Source: an uncultured Xylophilus sp. (lineage in GTDB: Bacteria > Pseudomonadota > Gammaproteobacteria > Burkholderiales > Burkholderiaceae_C). From it: a DNA stretch of 64,000 bases. Positions within the stretch are counted from its first letter, which is position 1, and every line of letters begins with the position of its first letter. The position numbers and the translations under genes were made by a program. The notes under the pieces were generated by a model, which did no database searches, was not told the origin of the DNA, and saw nothing but the letters and a program-made list of their open reading frames with translations. The stretch lies in the NCBI GenBank assembly GCA_913776965.1, contig CAJYQL010000133.1:80989-144988 (forward strand). Reading direction: 5' to 3'. Below, in pieces: positions 28,318 through 37,495 of this stretch.

Positions 28318-29690
28318 GCGGTCGCCTCGTCGTCGTTTCCAACCGCCTGGCCGACCCGCGCAAGCCGGCCGCGGGTGGCCTGGCCGTCGCGCTGGGCGAG
28401 ACGCTCAACCGCACCGGCGGCATGTGGTTCGGCTGGAGCGGCACGATCGCCGACACCCATACGCCCGGCGAGGGCGAGTTGCGGGTGCAGCAGGCCGGCC
28501 CGGTCACCCTCGCCACGGTGGACCTCTGCCAGGAGGACCACGACAGCTACTACCTCGGCTACAGCAACGGCGTGCTCTGGCCGGTGTTCCACTACCGGCT
28601 CGACCTGGCACGCTTCGACGCCGGCGACATCGTCGGCTACCGGCGGGTCAACCAGCTGTTCGCGCGCAAGCTGCTGCCGCTGCTGAAGCCCGACGACACG
28701 ATCTGGATCCACGACTACCACCTGATCCCGCTGGCCGCCGAACTGCGCGCGCTCGGCTGCACCCAGAAGATCGGCTTCTTCCTGCACATCCCGCTGCCGC
28801 CGCAGCTGATCCTGGCCGCCATTCCGCAGCACGAATGGCTGATGCGCTGCCTGTTCTCGTACGACGTGGTCGGCCTGCAGAGCGAGGCCGACGCGTTGCA
28901 CTTCTCGCGCTATGCCGAGGCGGAGATCCATGCCGAATCGCTGGGCGAGCACCGCTTCCGCGCCTTCGGCCGCACCATCGTCTGCCGGGCGTTCCCGATC
29001 GGCATCGACGTGGACGAGTTCGCCGCGCTGACCCACGGCAAGGAAGCGCAGGACATGTACCAGCGCATGACCGAGGAATACGCCCGCCGCCGGCTGCTGA
29101 TGGGCATCGACCGGCTCGACTATTCCAAGGGCATTCCGCACCGGGTCCGTGCATTCCGCGAGCTGCTGAAGCAGTACCCGGAGAACCGCAACAGCGCGAC
29201 GCTGATCCAGATCGCCTCGCCGACGCGCGAGAGCGTCGATGCATATGCCGACATCCGCACCGAGCTGGAAGGCCTGTGCGGCGCGATCAACGGCGACTAT
29301 GGCGAGCTGGACTGGATGCCGATCCGCTACATCCACCGCACCGTGGCGCGCAAGCGGGTGCCGGGACTGTGCCGGGCGTCGGCCGTCGGGCTGGTCACGC
29401 CGCTGCGCGACGGCATGAATCTGGTCGCCAAGGAATACGTGGTGGCGCAGGACCCGGCCGATCCCGGCGTGCTGGTGCTGTCGCGCTTCGCAGGGGCGGC
29501 CGAGCAGCTGAAGGAAGCCCTGCTGGTCAACCCGTACGACACCCAGGGCACCGCCGACGTGCTGCAGCGCGCGCTGCGCATGCCGCTGGAGGAGCGCCAG
29601 CAGCGCCACCGCGCGCTGCTGCAGCGCATCCGGGAGCACGATGTGCACTGGTGGCGACGCACGTTCCTCGACGCGCTATCGAATGCATAG
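28314..29690 (+). CDS. otsA: Trehalose-6-phosphate synthase
   Basis: A 458-residue GT20 glycosyltransferase that makes trehalose-6-phosphate from UDP-glucose and glucose-6-phosphate. It starts SGRLVVVSNRLADPRK, the glucose-6-phosphate-binding region, with NRTGGMWFGWSG. Active-site motifs IHDYHLIPLA, HIPLPP, GIDRLDYSKGI (UDP-binding) and LRDGMNLVAKEYV are in order. The ATGA overlap with GH15 indicates coupling. The final residues ALSNA and the stop codon are encoded by the 5' part of stem-loop repeat copy B, so the C-terminus was probably reset by arrival of that repeat. Confidence 0.96.
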   Translation: MSGRLVVVSNRLADPRKPAAGGLAVALGETLNRTGGMWFGWSGTIADTHTPGEGELRVQQAGPVTLATVDLCQEDHDSYYLGYSNGVLWPVFHYRLDLARFDAGDIVGYRRVNQLFARKLLPLLKPDDTIWIHDYHLIPLAAELRALGCTQKIGFFLHIPLPPQLILAAIPQHEWLMRCLFSYDVVGLQSEADALHFSRYAEAEIHAESLGEHRFRAFGRTIVCRAFPIGIDVDEFAALTHGKEAQDMYQRMTEEYARRRLLMGIDRLDYSKGIPHRVRAFRELLKQYPENRNSATLIQIASPTRESVDAYADIRTELEGLCGAINGDYGELDWMPIRYIHRTVARKRVPGLCRASAVGLVTPLRDGMNLVAKEYVVAQDPADPGVLVLSRFAGAAEQLKEALLVNPYDTQGTADVLQRALRMPLEERQQRHRALLQRIREHDVHWWRRTFLDALSNA

Positions 29691-29733
29691 CTGCTTGCGC
29701 AGGCCCCACCTGCGCGAAGGGCAATTTTGCGTC
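29675..29733 (+). repeat. Stem-loop repeat family, copy B
   Basis: GCTATCGAATGCATAGCTGC is followed by TTGCGCAGGCCCCACCTGCG and GGGCAATTTTGC. It contains the otsA stop codon (TAG at 29688-29690) and fills the whole 42-bp gap to the convergent ROK gene. The GCTAT/ATAGC stem and TGCGCAGG...CCTGCG pairing could form an RNA hairpin after both genes and act as a bidirectional terminator. Confidence 0.75.
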
Positions 29734-30686
29734 TAATCCTGCTGCAGAAGGGCCAGCGCGGCGTAGTCGCCGACCCGGTCCTGCAGGCCGGCGGGCACCA
29801 GTTCCACGCCGCGCGTCAGCGCCGGCAGGTGGGCGGCCAGTTCGGCCTGCAGCCGCGGCAGCAGGTGGTCGCGGTGGTGCCAGAAGACGCTGCCGCCCAG
29901 GCTGATCCGCTGCAGGTCCAGCAGCGCCACCACATTGAACAAGCCCCGGCCGAGGATGCGGCAGAGGTCGTCGACGATGCCCGAGGCGGTCGCGTCGCCG
30001 GTCTTCGCCGCCTCCAGCAGCGCCTCGGCATCGGCGAAGCCCTGGTCGCGGAAGCGCCGCGCCATCGCCGTGCCCGACACCAGCGATTCCAGGTCGCCGA
30101 CGTTGCCGCAGCCGCAGGTCGGGCCTTCCGCCGGGCCGCTGGCGAACGTGTGGCCGCCGTGGCCGGCATTGCCGTTCTTGCCGCGCAGCACCCGGCCGCC
30201 GACCGCCAGGCCCATGCCGATCCCGGTGCTCCAGGTGACGTAGGCGCAGTCGTCCACGTCCTGCAGCGCGCCCCAGCGGCGCTCGGCTTCCAGCGCGGCC
30301 ACGCAGTCGTTCTCGACCCGCACCGGCACGCGGTTGTCGAAGTGCGCGCGCAGCGGCGCTTCCAGCGGGAAGGCGGTCCAGTCGTTGGGAATGCCCTGGT
30401 CGGCGCGGGTCAGGCCGCCGCAGATATTGGGGGTGGAGACCTCGATGCAGCCGTCCCGCATCACGAACGGGCCGGCCGACGAGACGCCCACCCCGTCGAT
30501 ATCGGCCATCGCCACGCCGGCCTCGGCGCAGGCGGCGTCGAGCAGCCGCAGGATCTGTGCGACCACCACGTCGGGCGTGCCTTCCTTGGCGGTCGGCTCG
30601 GCCCGCCGGTGCAGCAGCTCGCGCGTACCCGGATGCGCCAGGCTGACGGCGAGTTTGGTTCCTCCGATATCGACACAGGCGCGCAT
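29733..30686 (-). CDS. ROK family sugar kinase
   Basis: A 317-residue ROK (repressor/ORF/kinase) protein without an N-terminal DNA-binding domain, so probably a kinase. MRACVDIGGTKLAVSL is the ATP-binding start. VRVENDCVAALEAERRWG includes the family N-D catalytic motif, then TWSTGIGMG. The zinc-binding segment reads TCGCGNVGDLES, so the third Cys of CxCGxxGCLE is Asp here. The preferred start is the ATG at 30686 after AAGGAC. Next to the trehalose cluster it could phosphorylate glucose released by GH15, but it lies convergent to otsA and is not in that operon. Confidence 0.88.
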   Translation of the reverse strand: MRACVDIGGTKLAVSLAHPGTRELLHRRAEPTAKEGTPDVVVAQILRLLDAACAEAGVAMADIDGVGVSSAGPFVMRDGCIEVSTPNICGGLTRADQGIPNDWTAFPLEAPLRAHFDNRVPVRVENDCVAALEAERRWGALQDVDDCAYVTWSTGIGMGLAVGGRVLRGKNGNAGHGGHTFASGPAEGPTCGCGNVGDLESLVSGTAMARRFRDQGFADAEALLEAAKTGDATASGIVDDLCRILGRGLFNVVALLDLQRISLGGSVFWHHRDHLLPRLQAELAAHLPALTRGVELVPAGLQDRVGDYAALALLQQD

Positions 30687-30802
30687 GGGCAAATGGTCCT
30701 TCAGGCAGCGCGGCGCAACCTGTCGGCACCGCTCGCGGCCAGTCTAGGAGCCGGGCCGTGCGCCGCTGTAACGCGCCGTGGCCGAGCCGCTCGCGCAGGG
30801 AA

Positions 30803-30997
30803 TCAGACGAACTTGGCCACCAGCCCTGCCACCACGCCGACCAGCAGCGTGCTGGTCACCGGCACGTCCCACTGCCGGCCGAACAGCCGGAAGTGCAGGT
30901 CGCCCGGCAGCCGCCCCAGGCCGAACCGGCGCAGCCACGGCGCCGCCCAGCTCAGCAGGATGAGCACGAAGAAGACGACGAGGTAGAGGCGGATCAT
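30803..30997 (-). CDS. DUF2905 family small membrane protein
   Basis: A 64-residue protein: MIRLYLVVFFVLILLSWAAP is one transmembrane helix, then the conserved WLRRFGLGRLPGDLHFRLFGRQ loop and a second hydrophobic helix TLLVGVVAGLVAKFV. The loop is the DUF2905 signature, a widespread two-helix inner-membrane protein of unknown function. It is divergent from kynB across about 108 bp and stands alone. Confidence 0.85.
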   Translation of the reverse strand: MIRLYLVVFFVLILLSWAAPWLRRFGLGRLPGDLHFRLFGRQWDVPVTSTLLVGVVAGLVAKFV

Positions 30998-31105
30998 GGC
31001 GGGGGGGTCGGCAGCAGCCCGCGATTGTCGGCGCCCGGAAAAAGTCCGCACTGGCGTTGCTTTTAACCGACACCACGCCGATTTTCGCGGTGATAGCGTC
31101 ACCGC

Positions 31106-31750
31106 ATGACCACTTCCGCCCCGCCGCGCCTCTGGGACATCTCGCCGCCGGTGCATGCCGCCAGCCCGGTGTTTCCGGGCGATGCGCCCTATGCGCAGCA
31201 GTGGCTCGCGCGCATCGGCCCCGGCTGCCCGGTCAACCTCTCCACCCTCACGCTGTCGCCGCACGTCGGCGCCCATGCCGACGCACCGCTGCACTACGAC
31301 CCGGACGGCGCACCCATCGGCGCGGTGGACCTGGCGCCCTACCTCGGCCCGTGCCGGGTGGTGCATGCGGTCGGCTGCGGCCCGCTGGTGCGCTGGGCGC
31401 ATCTGGCGCATGCGCTCGACGGCCTGCCGCCGCGCGTGCTGGTGCGCACCTGCGCCCGCATGCCGCAGGACCGCTGGGACGACGCACTGTCCGGCTTCGC
31501 GCCCGGCACGCTCGAACGCCTGGCCGACGCCGGCGTGCAGCTGGTCGGCACCGACAGCGCGAGCGTCGATCCGGCCGACAGCAAGACGCTCGACGGCCAC
31601 CAGGTGCTGCGCCGGCGCGGCCTGCGGGTGCTGGAAAACCTGCTGCTCGACGACGTGCCCGAGGGCGACTACGAACTGATCGCCCTGCCCCTGCGGCTCG
31701 CCACCGCCGACGCCTCCCCGGTGCGCGCGGTGCTGCGTGCGCTGGCCTGA
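31106..31750 (+). CDS. kynB: Kynurenine formamidase
   Basis: A 214-residue cyclase-family metal-dependent formamidase that converts N-formylkynurenine to kynurenine. It has [18 protein letters not shown] at the start, the zinc-ligand segment [14 protein letters not shown] (HxGxHxDxPxH) near residues 50-63, and GTDSASVDP near residue 148. The length matches bacterial KynB. It is the first gene of a tight kynB-kynU-kynA operon; the kynU ATG directly follows its stop. A GGTGA-TAGCG-TCACC hairpin (31089-31103) ends two bases before the ATG and could affect initiation. Confidence 0.95.
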   Translation: MTTSAPPRLWDISPPVHAASPVFPGDAPYAQQWLARIGPGCPVNLSTLTLSPHVGAHADAPLHYDPDGAPIGAVDLAPYLGPCRVVHAVGCGPLVRWAHLAHALDGLPPRVLVRTCARMPQDRWDDALSGFAPGTLERLADAGVQLVGTDSASVDPADSKTLDGHQVLRRRGLRVLENLLLDDVPEGDYELIALPLRLATADASPVRAVLRALA

Positions 31751-33064
31751 ATGCCGACCTGCCCGTCCATGACCACCCTTCTCACCCTCGACGACTGCCG
31801 GCGCCGCGACGCCGCCGATCCGCTGCGCCCGCTGCGCGACCTGTTCCAGCTGCCCGAGGGCGTCGTCTACCTCGACGGCAACTCGCTCGGCGCGCTGCCG
31901 AAGGCCACGCCCGATCGGGTGGCGCAGGTGGTGCGCGCCGAGTGGGGCACCGAGCTGATCCGCGCCTGGAACACCGCCGGCTGGGCCGACGCACCCCGGC
32001 GCATCGGCGACCGCATCGCGCGGCTGGTCGGTGCCGGGCCGGGCGAACTGGTCGCCACCGACAGCACCTCGGTCAACCTCTACAAGGTGCTGAGCGCCGC
32101 CCTCGCGATCGCCGCCGAGGACGCGCCCGGCCGCCGCACCATCGTCAGCGAGCGCAGCAACTTCCCGACCGACCTGTACATCGCCGAGTCGCTGGCGCGC
32201 GAACGCGGCGGCACGTTGCGGCTGGTGGATGCCGCCGACCTGCCGGCCGCGGTGGGCGCCGACACCGCGGTGCTGCTGCTGACTCACGTCCACTACCGCA
32301 CCGGCGCGATGCACGACATGGCCGCGGTCACCGCCGCCGCCCACGCCGCCGGCGCGCGGGTGGTCTGGGACCTGGCCCACAGCGCCGGCGCGGTGCCGGT
32401 GGACCTGCACGCGGCGAACGCCGACTTCGCGATCGGCTGCGGCTACAAGTTCCTGAACGGCGGCCCCGGCGCGCCGGCCTTCGTCTGGGTGCATCCGCGC
32501 CACGTCGACCGTTTCCGCCAGCCGCTGTCGGGCTGGTGGGGCCATGCGCAGCCCTTCGCCTTCGTGCCGGGCTACCAGCCCGCGGCTGGCATCGGCCGGT
32601 ATCTCTGCGGCACCCAGCCGCAGATCGCGCTGGCGGCGCTGGAAGCAGGGCTGGACGTATTCGCGGCAGCCGAGCCGCTGGGCGGCATGGCGGCGCTGCG
32701 CGCCAAGTCGCTGGCGCTGACCGACCTGTTCATCGCGCTGGTGGACGCGCGCTGCGACGGCCATCCGCTCGGCCTCGCGACACCGCGCGATCCCGCTCGG
32801 CGCGGCTCGCAGGTCAGCCTGACCTGGCACGGCGACGCACCGGAGGCCGCGCATGCGATCGTGCAGGCGCTGATCGACCGCGGCGTGATCGGCGACTACC
32901 GCGCGGGCGACGGCAGCGCCGAGCCGCACATCCTGCGCTTCGGCTTCACGCCGCTGTACACCGGCTTCGAGGATGTCTGGCAGGCGGTGGAGCAGCTGCG
33001 CGACGTGCTCGCCACCGGCGCCTGGCGCGACGCGCGCTTCCACCGGCAGGCGGCGGTGACCTGA
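31751..33064 (+). CDS. kynU: Kynureninase
   Basis: A 437-residue (431 if the second ATG at 31769 is used) PLP enzyme cutting kynurenine to anthranilate and alanine. Family markers are [13 protein letters not shown] near residue 38, [11 protein letters not shown] near residue 102, [15 protein letters not shown] (Asp and His contacts to PLP) and [16 protein letters not shown], with K233 as the Schiff-base lysine. It starts immediately after kynB and ends one base before kynA. No strong ribosome site precedes either start, consistent with translational coupling. Confidence 0.96.
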   Translation: MPTCPSMTTLLTLDDCRRRDAADPLRPLRDLFQLPEGVVYLDGNSLGALPKATPDRVAQVVRAEWGTELIRAWNTAGWADAPRRIGDRIARLVGAGPGELVATDSTSVNLYKVLSAALAIAAEDAPGRRTIVSERSNFPTDLYIAESLARERGGTLRLVDAADLPAAVGADTAVLLLTHVHYRTGAMHDMAAVTAAAHAAGARVVWDLAHSAGAVPVDLHAANADFAIGCGYKFLNGGPGAPAFVWVHPRHVDRFRQPLSGWWGHAQPFAFVPGYQPAAGIGRYLCGTQPQIALAALEAGLDVFAAAEPLGGMAALRAKSLALTDLFIALVDARCDGHPLGLATPRDPARRGSQVSLTWHGDAPEAAHAIVQALIDRGVIGDYRAGDGSAEPHILRFGFTPLYTGFEDVWQAVEQLRDVLATGAWRDARFHRQAAVT

Positions 33065-33065
33065 G

Positions 33066-33992
33066 ATGGGCTGCCCGCACGCACCGTCTTCCGATGCACC
33101 GGACATGCGGAACATGCCGGCCACACCGCCCGTCACGTCGGTCGGCGCCCCGGTCGGCACGCCCGCCGCCATCGTCGAGGAGGAGCGCGCCCAGCTCGAC
33201 TTCAGCCGCTCGATGAGCTACGGCGACTACCTGCACCTGGACGAAGTGCTCGGCGCGCAGCATCCGCTCTCGCCCGCCCACGACGAGATGCTGTTCATCG
33301 TGCAGCACCAGACCAGCGAGCTGTGGATGAAGCTGATGCTGCACGAGCTGCACGCCGCCATCCGCTGCGTCGCGGCCGACGACCTGTCCGCGGCCTTCAA
33401 GATGCTGGCGCGGGTCAGCCGGATCATGGAGCAACTGGTCCACGCCTGGGACGTGCTGGCGACGATGACGCCGCCCGAGTACCAGGCGATCCGCCCGTAC
33501 CTCGGCCCGTCCAGCGGCTTCCAGAGCTGGCAGTACCGCTGCATCGAGTTCGCGCTCGGCAACAAGAACCCGCTGATGTTGAAGCCCCACGAGCACCGCC
33601 CCGACCTGCTCGCCACCGTGCAGGCCGCTTATGCGGCGCCGTCGCTCTACGACGAGGCGCTGCGGCTGCTGGCCCGCCGCGGGCTGGCCATTCCGGCGGA
33701 CTGCCTGCTGCGCGACTGGACGCAGCGCCATGTCGAGAGCGAGACGGTCGAGCAGGCCTGGCTCGCGGTCTACCGCGACCCGCAACGCTGGTTCGACCTC
33801 TACCAGCTGGGCGAGGAACTCACCGACCTGGAGGACGCCTTCCGGCTCTGGCGCTTCCGCCACGTCAGCACGGTCGAGCGGGTGATCGGCTTCAAGCGCG
33901 GCACCGGCGGGACGGGCGGCACCAGCTACCTGCGCAAGATGCTCGACGTGGTGCTGTTCCCCGAGATCTGGGGCCTGCGCACCCGGCTGTAG
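33066..33992 (+). CDS. kynA: Tryptophan 2,3-dioxygenase
   Basis: A 308-residue heme dioxygenase that opens the indole ring of L-tryptophan to N-formylkynurenine. [36 protein letters not shown] (substrate pocket), [20 protein letters not shown] and [20 protein letters not shown] (H266 as the predicted proximal heme ligand) are all present. A poorly conserved N-terminal lead of about 40 residues precedes the core. Although it acts first in the pathway, it is last in the operon. Anthranilate would be the end product; no anthranilate dioxygenase is in the window. Confidence 0.96.
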   Translation: MGCPHAPSSDAPDMRNMPATPPVTSVGAPVGTPAAIVEEERAQLDFSRSMSYGDYLHLDEVLGAQHPLSPAHDEMLFIVQHQTSELWMKLMLHELHAAIRCVAADDLSAAFKMLARVSRIMEQLVHAWDVLATMTPPEYQAIRPYLGPSSGFQSWQYRCIEFALGNKNPLMLKPHEHRPDLLATVQAAYAAPSLYDEALRLLARRGLAIPADCLLRDWTQRHVESETVEQAWLAVYRDPQRWFDLYQLGEELTDLEDAFRLWRFRHVSTVERVIGFKRGTGGTGGTSYLRKMLDVVLFPEIWGLRTRL

Positions 33993-34098
33993 CTGCGGCC
34001 GGCAGCGCAACCCGGCCCACACGCACCGGGGACGATGTCCGACGTGCGCCCCCTGCGGCGGCGCAGGAGAGTGAAGGTCTTTCTTTTCCGGAGACCCC

Positions 34099-34647
34099 AT
34101 GTCCGCATCCACGACTGCCCGCCGCATCGCCATCCTTGCCACCGACGGCTTCGAACAGGCCGAACTCGAGAAACCGCGCGACGCGCTGCGCCAGGCCGGC
34201 TTCGCGCCGCAAATCCTGGCACCGAAGGCCGGCACCATCCAGGGCTTCAACCACACCGACCCGGCCGACACCTTCGACGTGGACGGCACCATCGCCGACG
34301 CGAAGCCCGAGGACTACGACGCCGTCCTGCTGCCCGGCGGCGTCGTCAATGCCGACGCACTGCGCACCGACAAGGACGCGCAGGCCTTCGTCCAAGCGGC
34401 CACCGGCGCCGGCAAGCCGCTGGCGGTGATCTGCCACGGCGCCTGGCTGCTGATCGACGCCGGCCTGGTGAAGGGCAAGACGCTCACCAGCTGGCCGAGC
34501 CTGCAGACCGACCTGCGCAACGCCGGCGCCACCTGGGTGGACGAAGAGGTGCACGAAGACAACGGCTGGATCAGCAGCCGCAAGCCCGACGACATCCCGG
34601 CCTTCAACGCCGCGCTGCTGAAGGCGCTGGGCGCTTCCGGCGGCTGA
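34099..34647 (+). CDS. DJ-1/PfpI family protein (YhbO/Hsp31-like)
   Basis: A 182-residue class I glutamine-amidotransferase-like protein. IAILATDGFEQAELEKPRDAL carries the conserved Glu of the nucleophile elbow. The nucleophile Cys is in LAVICHGAWLLIDAG, and VDEEVHEDNGWISSRKPDD near the C-terminus is the YhbO/PfpI signature. Such proteins are linked to general stress survival and deglycase-like repair of glyoxal-modified molecules. The start follows TCCGGAGACC. It is a single gene, convergent with the repeat-rich protein 8 bp away. Confidence 0.9.
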   Translation: MSASTTARRIAILATDGFEQAELEKPRDALRQAGFAPQILAPKAGTIQGFNHTDPADTFDVDGTIADAKPEDYDAVLLPGGVVNADALRTDKDAQAFVQAATGAGKPLAVICHGAWLLIDAGLVKGKTLTSWPSLQTDLRNAGATWVDEEVHEDNGWISSRKPDDIPAFNAALLKALGASGG

Positions 34648-34655
34648 ATGCGCAT

Positions 34656-36203
34656 TCAGCCGATGTAGCGGTGGGTCGGCACCTTGGCGGTCGCCGGGGC
34701 GCGGCCCAGTCGCTTCTTCACCGCCAGCGTGACGCCCTTCTTGATCTTTTCCGAAAAGCCCAATTCGACATACATGCCGGTGGTCTGCCGCAGCGGTGTC
34801 AGCACATAGCGCGCATCGGCGATGAAGCGCTGCGCATCGCGGATCAACGGGTCGAGATGGTTGCGCTTGTTGGCTTCCGCGTGCTCCATCCAGCGGTCTT
34901 CGATGATGTTGCTCGACAGGGCGTTCAGCACGGTACTGGTGGTGCTGTTGACCAGGAAATAGCAGCCGAGCAGCGGCGACACCTCGAAAAGGTGCGCGCT
35001 CAACGTGTTCTCGGGCGTGGTGCGCAAGATCAGGTTGACTTTCTTGCGCTCCTTGTAGCGCGCACCCATGATCACGACCTTCTGGCACAGCTTGGCGACC
35101 GATGCCGCAGCCGCCACCGCCGGGCCGGTCGCGCCGCCCAAGTCGGCGAACAGGCCGGCGGTGGAGACCGCCAGCTGCGTCGTCTGGATGGTGGCCAGCG
35201 TCGCATGCTCGTTGCGGCTGCGCTCCAGCAGCACCCGCAGCGCATCGCAGGCAGCCCGTGCATCGCCCGGCAACAGGAAGGGGCGGTGGTCCGCCGTCTT
35301 GCGCGCCTTGTGCCATTCCTGCGCCGCGGTGCCCCAGCTCTTCGCCGCCTGCGCGCCCGACTTCACCTGCTGCACGATCGGCAGCGCCGAACTCAGGAAA
35401 TCGGTGAGGAAGTCCGCGCCGAGCTCCAGCAGGATTTCCTGCAGGTCGATCGCGTCGAACAACTCGAACAGCAGCGTCAGCACCCGGTCGAAGCCCGGAA
35501 TTTCGAGCAGCCGCGGGATGTCGATGCCTGGGATGTCCACCCGGATGCTGCTCAGGTCGATACGCGGCACGCTGATCGACGGCAGGTTCGGCAGGCTCAG
35601 GTCGGGCATCGTCAGGCTGGGCAGCTCCACCTGCAGGTCGATGCGGAAGAAGTTCGGATAGGCCAGCCGCAGGTCCGGGAACAGGATGTCGACGTCGATA
35701 TCCAGGATCCTCGACAGATCCACCATCAAGGACGGGAATCGAAGGTCCGGCCACTTCACCGCCAGCGCATGGGCCAGCGCCCGCAGGGAGATGTCGGGCA
35801 GGAGGTCCTTGTATTTCAGGATCCCCTTGAGGTTCAGCCGCACCTTCGGCAGGCTGAAACCGGGCAGGCTGCCGAGCCGGATGTCCGGGATGATCGACAG
35901 GTTGACATCCGGCAGGCTGATCGACGGCAGCCGGAACTTCACCAGCGCGCGCAGGTCGATGCCCTTGAAGATCGACAGGTTGAGCGAGGGCGCATTCAAC
36001 GTCGGCACGTGGAGGCCCGGGACCTCGCCGATCTTTTCCTTCGTCGCCTTCGCTTCCTTGGCGAGTGTCTTGGCGTCGGCCACATGGCTGCGCGGCTCGA
36101 GTTGCGTGCCCGCGAACATCGCCCGCAGCGCCTCCTTGCGCTCCTTCTCCAGTGCGCGGAAGGCTTCGTCAAGTGCGAGTTGCTCGGTGGCTGACAGGGT
36201 CAT
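34656..36203 (-). CDS. Unrecognised Leu-Pro-Asp repeat protein
   Basis: I do not recognise this 515-residue protein. Residues 1-58 are charged and helical (EKERKEALRAMF, AKTLAKEAKATKEKIG), probably a coiled coil. Residues about 60-240 are a run of short, irregular 8-12-residue units with the pattern L-P-[SDG]-h-x-[LMV], for example LPSISLPDVNLSIIPDIRL, ELPSLTMPDLSLPNLPSISV and IPGIDIPRLLEIPGF. This reads as alternating short beta strands, as in a solenoid or an amphipathic sheet. Residues 240-515 are mostly helical, with an Ala/Gly-rich hydrophobic stretch (LFADLGGATGPAVAAAASVAKL) and a basic C-terminus. There is no signal peptide. It seems less GC-rich than its neighbours. It stands alone; its own promoter probably lies in the 121-bp gap to 36324. 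A scaffold, lipid-contacting or secreted toxin-like protein are all possible. Confidence 0.8.
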   Translation of the reverse strand: MTLSATEQLALDEAFRALEKERKEALRAMFAGTQLEPRSHVADAKTLAKEAKATKEKIGEVPGLHVPTLNAPSLNLSIFKGIDLRALVKFRLPSISLPDVNLSIIPDIRLGSLPGFSLPKVRLNLKGILKYKDLLPDISLRALAHALAVKWPDLRFPSLMVDLSRILDIDVDILFPDLRLAYPNFFRIDLQVELPSLTMPDLSLPNLPSISVPRIDLSSIRVDIPGIDIPRLLEIPGFDRVLTLLFELFDAIDLQEILLELGADFLTDFLSSALPIVQQVKSGAQAAKSWGTAAQEWHKARKTADHRPFLLPGDARAACDALRVLLERSRNEHATLATIQTTQLAVSTAGLFADLGGATGPAVAAAASVAKLCQKVVIMGARYKERKKVNLILRTTPENTLSAHLFEVSPLLGCYFLVNSTTSTVLNALSSNIIEDRWMEHAEANKRNHLDPLIRDAQRFIADARYVLTPLRQTTGMYVELGFSEKIKKGVTLAVKKRLGRAPATAKVPTHRYIG

Positions 36204-36324
36204 CGCGGCTCCGTGACGGTGGGCGCAGAAACAATCTGTTTCGGCAGCCTGCGATCATAGGTCTTCGCGGCCCTCCGCGCGGTGCGCGCCGAAGGGCCGG
36301 CCCGCGGCACCGGACCAGAAGGCG

Positions 36325-37476
36325 CTACAGCCGGTGCGCCCGGTCGCCCTCGGCGAAGCCGACCGGCGTCCAGTCCGCCGGCACCCGCGCACCCAGGGCG
36401 ATCACCTTGAACAACTCGCCCATCTCGTGCTCGTGCACCAGATGCAGCACCGGCCCTTGCTGCGCGGGCGTCAGATGCTCCACTTTCGATAGCAGGCCGC
36501 AGTTGATCAGGAAGCGCGCCTGGCTGGTGTAGCCCAGCACTTCCAGCCCCGCGTCCTGCGCGGCGAGCGCGATGCCGGTGAAATCGACATGGGCGGTGAT
36601 GTCCTTGTCGCCCACATCGGCCAGCGGATCGCTGTCGGCGCGGTGGGCGCGGTGGCACATCACCGTGCCCATGTGGCGCTGCGGGTGGTAGTACTCGGCT
36701 TCGGGGAAACCGTAGTCGAGCAGGAACACCGCGCCGCGGCCCAGCCGGTCGGCCAGGGTGGCGACGAAGGCGCGGCCCTGCGGGTGGATCTCGGTCAGGT
36801 AGTCCTGCGGGCCGGGGCTGTTGATCGGCGGGCGCAGGCCGGTCGGCCGGTCGGCCCAGGCGAAGCGGCCCTCGGGCGCCAGCACCACGCCGCGTTCGTG
36901 CCAGGCGCCTGCGGTGCGGACGAGCAGCTGCACCGGCATCGCGTCGAGCACCTCGTTGCCGACCACCACGCCGTCGAACTGCGCAGGCAGCGCCGACAGC
37001 CAGCGCACCCGGTCGCCGAAACGCGCCAGCCGCGCCTGCTGGCGGGCCTGCAGCGCCCCCGACAGATCGACGATGGTGTAGCGCACGGCGGTATGGCCGG
37101 CGGCGTCGAGCGCGTCGAGCAGTTGCTCGGCCAGGGCGCCGGTGCCGGCGCCGAACTCCCACACCGCGTCGGTCCCCGTGGCCTGCAGCGCATCGGCGAC
37201 CTGCACCGCAAGCGTCGCGCCGAACAGCGGCGAGAGCTCCGGCGCGGTGACGAAGTCGCCCCCGCCGCCCTTCACGCCGGCCGGCATGCGGCCGAACTGC
37301 CGGTCATCCCGGGCGTAGTAGCCGAGGCCCGGGGTGTAGAGCGCCATCGTCATGAAGCGGTCGAAGCCGATCCAGCCGCCGGCCTCCGCGATCGCCGAGG
37401 CGATCGTCCGGTGCAGGGCCATGGCGCCGGGCGACGGCGGAGGAGCGGTCGGTAAACTCTCGGAAGCAGCAGTCAT
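36325..37476 (-). CDS. SAM-dependent methyltransferase, MidA/NDUFAF7 (COG1565) family
   Basis: A 383-residue class I methyltransferase. IGFDRFMTMALYTPGLGYYAR and FVTAPELSPLFGATLA are the family-specific N-terminal motifs. VWEFGAGTGALAEQLL is the SAM-binding glycine loop and VVGNEVLDAMPVQLL the acidic/catalytic region. The mitochondrial relative NDUFAF7 methylates an arginine of a complex I subunit; bacterial members are little studied. The chosen ATG at 37476 is divergent to the SDR gene with 19 bp between the two starts. Confidence 0.9.
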   Translation of the reverse strand: MTAASESLPTAPPPSPGAMALHRTIASAIAEAGGWIGFDRFMTMALYTPGLGYYARDDRQFGRMPAGVKGGGGDFVTAPELSPLFGATLAVQVADALQATGTDAVWEFGAGTGALAEQLLDALDAAGHTAVRYTIVDLSGALQARQQARLARFGDRVRWLSALPAQFDGVVVGNEVLDAMPVQLLVRTAGAWHERGVVLAPEGRFAWADRPTGLRPPINSPGPQDYLTEIHPQGRAFVATLADRLGRGAVFLLDYGFPEAEYYHPQRHMGTVMCHRAHRADSDPLADVGDKDITAHVDFTGIALAAQDAGLEVLGYTSQARFLINCGLLSKVEHLTPAQQGPVLHLVHEHEMGELFKVIALGARVPADWTPVGFAEGDRAHRL

Positions 37477-37495
37477 CGCCCGGGATTGTCCCCGA

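Noticed and set aside
30998-31105. Sigma-70 promoter for kynBUA
   Set aside because: TTGCTT with a 17-base spacer to GATTTT is present, but the -10 hexamer matches at only about three positions and the kynB start follows too closely. No candidate was strong enough to report.
36480-36500. Extra copy of the stem-loop repeat at the CGATAGCAGG in the methyltransferase gene
   Set aside because: Only about ten bases match and the rest of the repeat core is missing. It encodes conserved-looking LLSKVEH residues, so chance is the simpler explanation.
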